Origin: Phalacrocorax aristotelis
Taxonomy: Eukaryota > Chordata > Aves > Suliformes > Phalacrocoracidae
Reading direction: 5' to 3'
NCBI RefSeq assembly: GCF_949628215.1
Contig: NC_134278.1
Location: forward strand, 38,706,115 to 38,770,114
DNA: 64,000 nt
Positions 1 through 10,000 of the stretch are shown here, piece by piece. The notes under the pieces were generated by a model, which did not search any database, was not told the DNA's origin, and was given only the letters and a program-made list of their open reading frames with translations. Position 1 is the first letter of the stretch. Every line of letters starts with the position of its first letter. Both the position numbers and the translations under genes were made by a program.

Positions 1-927
1 TTCAATTTGTTTCCAGTTTATTTTTGTCTTTTTTTATTGATCCATTGGAACTTGTGCTTATTCGGCAATCCAGAAAGTGCCATCATGCCAGGAGTTAATA
101 TAGGACTACAGTGGAAAAAGTGTGTCAGAGGTACCTACCCTGAACTGAAATATGTGGATACTTGTGTATTGAAAACATTTCAGCCCCTTCACACTGCTGG
201 GGAGTAGAAGGGCCACAGAAGACAAACTTGTCTCTGTCCCTTCCCTCATGAGAGTGATTAAAGTGTTGCTTAGAAAGCAATAATAGTATTTATAATGTCA
301 AAAGTATCTAATGAAGATAATATTATTGCAATAATGTTATTTGCAAATGCTCTTTTTCATTATATTGTTTCCCCTTGAACAGAGGTGAGCTGAATCTCAA
401 GACCAGTGACAGCCTCTGCCTTCTACCGTTTGCCCACAGCTGATTCAGTTGCTGTGGGGAGGTGGGAGATGATGTTTCCTCAGCAGTGTGCTGTACTGCC
501 GCTACTGCACGCGCAGCCACAGAGCTCGAGTCAAACACAGCTACTGCAAGTGCGCTGAGGGTGCGGGAGGTGGACTTCAGGCACAGCATGATGATAACCT
601 ATGAAATAAGCTGGGAGGGGGCAGAACTCCTCCTGGGCATGATCAGGCTGCTGACTGTCAGAAGTGAGTCACCTCTAAGTTACTTCAGCTTCAGAAGCTA
701 GACAAACCTGGGGGAGGTGGAGAAAACATTCAGCAGCAAGAGCCTCTTTAATAAGAGGTAAGTTGCTAACAGAGGTAAAGAATAAGCAGAATAATATTCC
801 ACTCAGTTCTGATTAATCCTTGCTACTCTCAGGAAGGGTTGGATATATCCTTGCTAGCAAATGGTAAACAAAGTAATATTAAAAGAATAAGTCAAGTTAT
901 AAAATTTAGCTGCAGTTGTATCATTTG
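1..927. other. PGM3 3' flank / 3'UTR region
   Basis: I see no coding exon here. On the minus strand an ATTAAA lies at 752-747, and AATAAA hexamers lie at 38-33 and 22-17; any of these could end PGM3 transcripts. In mammals DOP1A lies tail-to-tail with PGM3, so its 3' end could be close, but I cannot recognise it. Confidence 0.5.
33..38 (-). terminator. Candidate PGM3 poly(A) signal AATAAA
   Basis: A canonical hexamer on the minus strand, about 0.9 kb past the PGM3 stop, with a second copy at 17-22. An alternative ATTAAA is at 747-752. Which one is used cannot be told from sequence. Confidence 0.3.
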
Positions 928-1014
928 TTATAGAGGCTGGGGCGGTGCTCCCTTTCCACCAGCAAGGTTGTAAACAGCCAGGCTTACTTCATGGGCGAGG
1001 GCATCTGCGTTCTC
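928..1014 (-). CDS. PGM3: PGM3 last coding exon (residues 515-542 and stop)
   Basis: The acceptor is tccacag at 1015. The exon encodes [20 protein letters not shown] then KGAPPQPL and a TAA stop at 930-928. [16 protein letters not shown] matches the human C-terminus ([16 protein letters not shown]). Confidence 0.94.
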   Translation of the reverse strand, partial: ENADALAHEVSLAVYNLAGGKGAPPQPL

Positions 1015-4000
1015 CTGTGGAATGATTTAAAAGTTAGTTACATTGGTGTCAGCATGAGAAGGTTAGAGCAAATACATGATATTAAGGCATTTTCCTGCAA
1101 ATGCTGTGTTCCCGCTATTGCTCCATCATTCTGAGGTATCTTCTGCCCCTATGGTCACACTGGCAGGAAGAAGTGGGTAGGAGCATGCAAGAGGAGAACA
1201 GCAGGACCACAGCTTTTGCTGTCAACTTTAAGTTCACCTGTGGATTAATTCTTAACAGCAGCCACAGGTTTTGTTTTGTTTATTTTATTTTGTCTCTTAT
1301 GAAATTGCACAGTTCCTGGCTGCTTTGGTAATGTTCTTCTTAACCCTGAGTACTCAGAAGGCTGATTGTCTTTTCAAAATCATCTAGTGTCAAATTTGAC
1401 TTCATAATCATTTAACTTTAAAAGCAAAAGATAAACATTGAGAACATTAAACATCACTCTTATAAATAAGAGAAAAATCCAAAGAGACTTTTTGTGATAG
1501 CTACAGGCTTTTTCCAAATGTAGCACCTGTTAAGCGTGATTAAATGACCAGTATGTAAACATCTTCCATCACCCACGGCTAAGCAGAAGATTGTTTAACA
1601 CAAGCAAATCCACCTTATATATGCGTCATTTAAGCTCTGACCTGTGTGTCTGCCTCAGCGTATATTCTAACTACATCTTCTGTTCCTGATGGACGGACAA
1701 ATGCTCGTGACAACTTGTACTTCTTCACAAGCGCATCGATTTTCTCTTGTAGTCCCAGAGGTGTAACTGCACGCCTTTCTGCATCCGTTGTGTCAATAAC
1801 TCGCCTGTCTGCAACCTGCAGCATCAGACATAAACAATTTATTTGTGTGCTGGAGCTGTATGATGAGAGCAGAATGAAAAAGGTCACAGGTAAGACAGAA
1901 CTTCAGGTTTTGATGTGTTCCACTGCCTGAAGAAGAGCTCAACTTGAGAGTTCCCTGCTTAACTCAAACATGCTGGGCTCCCTAGGATCTCTGCCCAGCT
2001 ACTGCTCAGCACAGATTAACCAAGTCCTGATGGGACTCAGCTGCTTGGGTGGGAAAGAGGATGAGTTCTGAACATGCCTCCTTGGTCAACCTCTGAACAA
2101 AAGCCGCAGCTTCTCCCAGTTGGTCAGAAAGCTTCAACTCTCTCCTCCAGTTAATTTAGAACCCAGAGCTCCCTTGCTGTGTCTAACAGAATGCTACCAC
2201 ATGGGAGCCTGTTCTGCTCAAGCTCTTTGTCTGAATGTTGAAGAGGTTAAAGAAGTGAGATCTTGAATAGTCAAGGCCCAGTGAGAAAAATCCAGTATTA
2301 TTCTATCTTGAAAGTTAGAAATCTTTCTTCTTAAGTTAAAATTTCATCAGTTTTCGGTCAGATTTTTCCATTTAACATAGTTGGCTATTATTTCATCATT
2401 TGTATAAGTCATATTTTAATTTTAGTCCAAGTGAAATTCTGGCCCCTTCTCTGGGTTGTTTCACAGCTTGTTTGGCCTACACTTCTGCCCTTTGGGGAGG
2501 CTGGTTCAGCTTTATTTTAAGGCTTATCTAAATATATGCAGGCAAGAGCTGCTCACAGCAGGGTTCCAAGAGACTACTGAAACCTGAGCCAGTGCCTTAA
2601 CTCACCTGCACTTTGAGCAGCCGATTGGGAAGATCAGTGTAGATGGTGTCCCACTGTTCCACAGTCAGACCTTTCAAAGCCAGGATTGCTTCAATAACCA
2701 ACATGTCTGAGACAGCATCACCGACAGTCTGTAAATAGCAGAGGGGGAAGGGAAGAAATACCAGAGAAGTCAACAGTGAAGAAATGAAGGTGTGATTTGA
2801 TCAGTGAGCTTCCACCTGAAGGGAGTGAAAATGCAGCCAGGCTGACTTGCCTCAGCCTAGGTAGTTGGGGTTGGTTTGTTGGAGGGATGTGGTGGTTTTA
2901 TTTTTATCCCCTTAGCACGCTGACCCCATGGCAAGGAGAACGGCGGCACATGGCTATAGCTCTGGCAAGGGCAAGTGCTAGTCCTCACCTCTCCTAAAAA
3001 GGGCAGTAAGGGCTTAAAGCCCCGTCCTCCCGTACCGTACAGGTTTGTGAAAAGCATCAGATAAAAGATTACTTGCTATTGCATCATGAACAAGTCAGAT
3101 CCCGTCACTAGGTTCCCATGTCCTCCCCTTCCGGTCCTGAACCCAGAAGACTGCTCCAGATAAAAGCATTCTGCATCCACTTGTGAGAAAGCATTACGTC
3201 TTTCTAAAGACGACTGTTCCTGCCCTTTTCTTCTTGGCGCCTTTTGTCGCAGCACCCAGCCGCAGCAGTCCCTGGCAGCAGCCCAGCAGGTTCTCACAAA
3301 CAGGGTTATCCCATGGCTGTCACCACAGCGATTTGTTTCTCAGTTTTTACCTGATTAATCAGGTCAATCATGTTTGCAAGCACCTTTGCTGCTTCTCTTT
3401 TTCCATCATCTTTCTCCTCTTTTGCCAGTTGTCTTATTTTAGTTTCAGCAGCTTTACTAAATAATACCTAGAATAAAAAAGAGAGCTTGTTGAGATCAGC
3501 CCATATCACAAACTAGGATACCTGCAGCAATGAAGAGAAACCTTTTACCATTTAAGCCCAAACAACCATCAGTGTTTTCTACTGTGATTTCCAATCTCGA
3601 CACAAAACACAGAGGAGGTGGTAGCAATAAAAATAGAAGGGGGGAACAAGTCTGTTCTCAAGCAAGCAAAGAGAAGTCTTGCTTATAGATGTAAGCAGAG
3701 AGTGAAAAGACCTCTTTCTCAAGCTAATCCAACTAAATTTGTGTACTTATTGGCTGATCGTATGCATTACATGCTTGTACTTACTGTACCATGTCCGTTT
3801 GCCTCAAAATAAACGCCAACATCAAACTCCTGGGCCTTGTGATGCAAGTGTTTCACTCCTGTTTTGACACAGTGAACAGGTACCTGCAGCCCAAGGATAC
3901 CAGAGAAGGGAGACAGTGTTATGGGCTCTCTTCAACAGATGGGAGCTGCAGGTGGAGTCCCAGAAACCGAGTACCAACCTGGGTAGACTGTTACAAACCA

Positions 4001-7000
4001 ACCCATGTTTCACAGCTACTGACTCCCCAGAGCTAATATTATGCACTACTTCTGCAGGCCTGATTAAAAAGAATTTATCTGAGTGGAAGTAAAGGCTGAT
4101 TTAAAAAAAATGAGACCCAACATACAAAAATGCCTACCCCAGAAAACACCACAACAAAACCCCAAACCAAGAAAACACACATTAATGTTCTGGTTTCAGG
4201 GAACATACCAGATTTCTATCCAAATTGACGTAATACCTTAGCTCAATTTTTGCCAGCCAATCGTAAGCCCCATTTCCATAGCAAACACCATTTAGCCTGT
4301 TACAGAAAGTGAACCAACCACTGTCAAAATATCAAGGAGCCTTTACCGGCTCAGTTGCAAAGCCATAAACTCCTCAACTTATTCCAGAAGTAACAAAGGA
4401 TTTTGTTTAACTTTTGCCAAGCTTCTTTTTAAACTAGTAAATGCTGACTAGAATTTTTTCAGCTTTGCTCCTTTGCATCTCCTTTACCACCAAGAACTTA
4501 GTGGCTATTACAGGCTTGAAAGAGTCATTTATTTTAGCCTAGTTTAAGTTTTCCTAGCAATCCTGTTACAGTAGCATTTATTTTAGAAGTAAACAGATTT
4601 GCAGCAAATAACATTTACATAAAACAACCAGGAAAAAAAAAAACACCCCAAAACCTGGAGAATACCTTCAGTGTTTCCTCAAGGTAGCGTGTTGAACTCC
4701 CGTTGGCATATGCTGTTTGTACCACTGCCATCTCTAAAGTCTGTCCCACCTGAGCAATCCAAGAAGCAAAGTGTTTTACTGTCCGATAGGCACATAGCCA
4801 GAGATGTAGGATAAGAATTCTTAACCATATGTTCTCCTACAGACACTTAAAACTCCTGGGCATCAGAGGAAGCAACCAGCTCACAGAGAACTTCTGTACG
4901 TTTAAGACAGTGCAAATTCTATTTAAGCCTTTGTATAGCACAGCTTTTGTGGCTGGCTTGAAGCCGGTCTCCACGGAAGGGACCTGTGTAGGCTTTCCAA
5001 ACCCTTTTTCAGACTCCGCAAGCTCAGTGCGCTGGCCAGACCCATGGCCTTACATCAGGCCGCATACACAAGCAGTAAAGCCAAAGCTTCCAGTGCAAAA
5101 CAAGCAAAGGCTGGCGGCACGCGCACGTCCGCCTTGCTGGACAGCATCTCTGCTACAGTGTAAGAAATGAGCTGGTCTCTAAGAAAACAAAACCAGGATA
5201 ACTCGTCTAGGTTTAGCATCATAGACACCAAGTCTAAGAGGACTTCTGAAAAAAGAAAAGCTTTTTCTCTACATCCCCTGGGGGGCGGGATGGGAAGGAT
5301 GCTACTTGGGAGACAGTGCTTTTGGAACAATGACACAAAAACCCCTTGACCGCCACAACCAAGTTCCCACACAAATGGAATGACTAACCTACATAAAGCT
5401 TCACAGAAATGCTGAGGGAAGGACTGAACCCAGAAGTCATGACAAATTAATGAAAGCTACCAAAACAAAAAGAATGGAATATCAATACTTTGTACACTGA
5501 CACTGGGAAAGTTCTCCCCCACTAAGAAAAGGTTCCAGGTTAAAATATCCATGCTCAGATTTTTGTTTGGAATGTGGGAGTCACATCCTTGTAAAAGTAA
5601 CATTTTGGCCACACCAGTGAGGTGCAGCACTGATCTCTTTAAAGACTGGGTTCACTTTTGGCAGATATAGAGATGTAGAGACCACCTACGCACAGACTAG
5701 CACAGCTTCTTTAGAATACTTTACACTTTAAAGCATCAGCATTCATTTCATATGTTAAAATTACCTTGGCAAGAAGTTCTTTAAGGAAGATACTAATTAA
5801 AGTTGCTATTTTATCTCCATCGATTAGGTGAAAATGGCCAGTTGCGTCCTTATAGTAATAAACAATTCTATCTGCATCGCCATCAAATGAGCAGCATCTC
5901 TCATTGGGCTTCATGTCTAGCCCTAGGGCACACAGTTATAAAAGCAGGTTAGAGAGAGAAAAAGATACAAAATATTTAAATTAGTCCCAGCATGGATCTC
6001 ATGCAAAAATTAGCTCTGTGCAGACACAAACAAAACTGATGCTCTGAAACAGACATTGCTTTTACCAGGAAGCTTGCAACAGCAAAGCTGTATTGAATCA
6101 CAGCTGAGAACGTCAGATCAAAAAACGTAAACACTAATATAAAAAATGCAGGGTCTCTAAACATTTATTATGCTACACCTCCTCCCCAGATGTGTATGAA
6201 AATCAGCTCCAGAACTACTGTGTGGAGTCACATCTCTAAATTTTGGACCTAGGCACTGAATGTCAGCTACGGCACAAGGACAAAAACCTCGCAGCAGCAG
6301 AACACCCACCCCCTTACCACGCACTCAGTCACCACAGAGCGCATCCGAGTCGCGGACAGCACCCGCAGCCGGAGGCGAATCGCCTTCCCCCCAGCACGGC
6401 ATGGTGAGACAGCGTTTGTGGAGTGACGCCCGGAGCCTGCCCGATGCCGGGGCAGGAGCCCGAACCAGTGAGCAGCAGCTGGCTGACCTTGGCTGGGCAC
6501 GGGGCGCTCACCCAGCCCTCCCTTACCACTCCCCTGTGCGGGGCCGCAGCACGCACCGTGCCCCTGGGCACAGAGGCAAACCACCCTGGGGCAGAGGAGG
6601 GCTCCAGAGCCATGTCACCTGCATTTCCTGGCACATGGCAGGTCCGCTGCACGCTCTTGGTGTAACACTACTACATACTTCACCCTCCAAGACACACAGG
6701 AATTAACAATTTTTCCCTTGCATCAAAAACACTTTTCTGGAGGAAGTATTTCCAGCCTGTTTAATCTTACTATGCTCCTGCTTGGCAGACCTGCACCTCC
6801 TCTTTGCCTCCTTTCACAGAGGAGACACGCTTTCCTAATGCAAGACAAGCGTGCACACCATGCCAGCTAAGCCATCCCCAACCTGCAATTACAGCGGGAA
6901 ATGGCACAAATCCTACCACTGAAAAAACAACCCCACTCCAAAGCAACCACCACCAAGATTTCTCAGTTGTACAAAAACCACACAAGCGGATCGGTGGGCT

Positions 7001-10000
7001 ATAAAACACCTCACATTTAGTTTGCTTGACATTCAATTTATACAAAACAATGTATAAAATGGCTAAGGAGTACCTGCCTCAAAAACTTTGCAGGCTCAGC
7101 GCCAATAGAAAACTAGCCAGGAAACAGCCACTGCCTGACACAGCGATGCCATGCAAAAATGAGCTGCTCTTTTATTAAGGTATATTAAAGTCTCTCGCCT
7201 CTGTGCCTGGGAAGATCATGGAACAGATCCTCCTAGAAGCTACGCTAAGGCACATGGAGGACAGGGAGGTGATCTGAGGCAGCCAGCACGGCTTCACCAA
7301 CGGCAAGTCCTGCCTGACCAGGACTTCTGTGATGGAGTGACTAAATCAGTGGACAAGAGAAGAGCTATGGATGTCATCTATCTCGATTTCTATTAAGGCC
7401 ACTGACATGGTCCCCCACAACATCCTTCTCTCTAAACTGGGGAGATACAGATTTGATGGGTGGACTGTTCAGTGGATGAGGAACTTCTTTGGATGGTCAC
7501 ATCCAGAGGGTAGTAGTCAATGGCTCGATGTCCAGATGGAAACCAGTGACAAGTGGTGTTTAATATCTTCATCAATGTCAAAGACAGTGGGATCGAGTGC
7601 ACCCTCAGCAGGTTTGCAGGTGACACCAAGCTAAGCACTGAAGTTGACACACCAGAAGGATGGGATGCCATCCAAAGACACCTGGACAAGCCGGAGAGGT
7701 GGGCCTGTGAGAACCTCATGAGGTTCAACAAGGCCAAGTGCAAGGTCCTGCACCTGGGTTGAGGCAACCCCCAGTATAAGTACAGGCTGGGGGATTGAGA
7801 GCAGCCCTGCTGAGGAGGATTTGGGGTACTGGTGGAGGAAAAGCTGGACATGAGCCAACAATGTGCACTTGCAGCCCAGGCGGCCAACCATACCCCAGGC
7901 TGCATCAAAAGAAGCGTGGCCAGCAGGTTGAGGGAGATGATTCTGCTCCTCTACTTTGTTCTGGTGAGACCCCATCTGGAGTCCTGTGTCCAGCTCTGGA
8001 GCTCTCAGCACAAGAAGGACACGGACCTGTTGGAGCAGGGCCAGAAGAGGGCCACAAAAATTATCTGAGAGCTGCTGCACCTCTCCTACGAGGAAAGGCT
8101 GAGAGAGTTGGGGTTGTTCAGCCTGGAGAAGAGAAGGCTCCAGGGAGACCTTATTGTGACCTTTCTGTATTTAAAGGGGGACTATAGGAAAGATGGGGAC
8201 AACCTCTTTAGCAAGAGCAAGGCCTGTTGAGACAGGACAAGGGGTAATGGCTTCAGTTTAAAGGAGGGTAGATTTAGGCTAGATATACGGAAGAAATTTT
8301 TTACAGAGAGGGTGGTGAAACTCTGGCACAGGTTGCCCAGAGAGGTTGTGGATGCCCCATCCCTGGAAACATTCAAGGTCAGGTTGGATGGGGCTCTGAG
8401 CAACCTGATCTAGTTGAAGATGTCCCTGCTGATTGCAGGGGCATCGGAGTAGATGACCTTTAAAGGTCCCTTCCAACCCAAGCCATTATATGATCATACA
8501 TCTTGCTTTTCTCTATGATGATGGCCAAGACCCTTCCTCACATTAACCTCAGAGTCCATTTCTCAGAAATTCCGCAGCTGGCCATTCCCTAGGCTGATAT
8601 CAGAGTCCATCAGGAACTCAGCAGGGAGCTCCAAAGGACACACTGCATCCCATAACCCCTTCGTGAAAAATCACATTTTAGTACACAAGCAGACAGGAAA
8701 ACTGGCCCACACTGCTGACACCTTGTCTTTCAGACCACAGGAGACTATCCCCCAAAACTTGCCTGTTTCTCCTCCTGCATGCCTACAGTGATGAAGGACA
8801 ATATGTCCCACTGCCATTGAGATCCTCAAGCTAAAGCACGAGAGAGTGGCAACTGCAACATTTAACCAGTTGAGACTCCCTACGACTTTAAACAGGAAGC
8901 TGTTACTGCTTAACACTTCAGAGAAATCAAATAGTTCATTTCAGCAACTGATTATGAAACCACTTTTTCTTCTCAGAGCACATCTTTGCACAGAAACAAC
9001 CAAGGAGTCTCCCCTCAGTCGCAGTTAAGGGCAGGATCCAGATGTGACACTGTGCTGCTCCCCATTCTACATTTATCCAGCACCGAAGCAGCGTGGCAAG
9101 GGGGAAAGGACACCGTACCTCGGTTTTTTGACTTGGCCAGCAGTTGCAGCGAGGGTGCAGTTGTCAAACAGACAGCCCAGTTTAGCCTTAAATAATCTAA
9201 TATCCAAACTAGCCTGGTCCCCTAATTCAGGGATTTTCTCTCATGCACTTTGCAGAAAATTGGATCAAATCATTTCCTTACTGGTTTATGTCAGTCAGCC
9301 AGTCTACTGGCACCAAGCTGTTAATTATCCCAGCTCTCCCTCAGGAACCCAGAAAAGTGTCTGCAACCACAGCCCACAATGTAAGTCTTTCCTGATAACA
9401 CAAAGGGAAGTAAAGTAAATAAAAAGTAAGCCAGTCCCGATGGATCTTTGGACTCTACCAGCTTAACATTCTGACCGGATTGTTACACACGTTTCAGCTA
9501 GTTGGAGACATACTGTACTCCTCCACACATTTCAGACTAAAATAAACTAGGGATGTGCCAAAACCAGCCATAGATTCTCTCTTTCCATTGCGCAAGCAGA
9601 ACCATTTATGCAGTCACTTAGTGAGAGGCAGGGGAGCTCAGCTTGCCCAAAGATGACAGGCCATTGGTAGACACTGCGGTTTCAGATCTGGGGAAGAGGC
9701 AAAAGGACAGAAAATTACCGACTACGTACCTCTAGGTGGCTTCTGGTGAACTTTTACATAATCTGCACCACATAAGTGATTGAGTTTCCCCTTGGTTCCA
9801 TCATTATATAGGAGAATTAATACCTCCTTTGGAAAGTAGGGCTCCATTTCTGATAGTTTCAGGGCTCCTATTCCATTGGCACAGTCAATCTTCAGGTGCC
9901 TCTGACTCTCTCCGGGGCAGGTAGACTTAACACAAAGGAAGAAGGGGCAAAGTGAACTCATACCCTAGTGAAACCACACCTAGAGGCATGCCAAATTTGA

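Larger units (their letters stand above)
5923..9729 (-). other. Longest PGM3 intron (3.8 kb)
   Basis: This intron separates the exon ending in KPPR from the Mg-loop exon. It contains a GC/CpG-rich block (about 6250-6660) and the long CR1 (about 7195-8497), described separately. The stretches 5930-6250, 6660-7190 and 8500-9720 show no recognisable exon or repeat. Confidence 0.85.

Noticed and set aside
7-207. A possible DOP1A 3' exon at the left edge
   Set aside because: DOP1A is the expected neighbour by synteny, but I cannot recognise its C-terminus in this 66-codon frame.
1646-1930. 94-codon plus-strand open frame
   Set aside because: It is the antisense shadow of the PGM3 exon at 1642-1815.
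6260-6706. 148-codon plus-strand open frame
   Set aside because: GC-rich block with open frames on both strands and in several phases; low-complexity Pro/Arg/Ser composition and no family match.
7432-8080. 150-codon minus-strand open frames
   Set aside because: They are the antisense of the CR1 reverse-transcriptase region and have no independent support.
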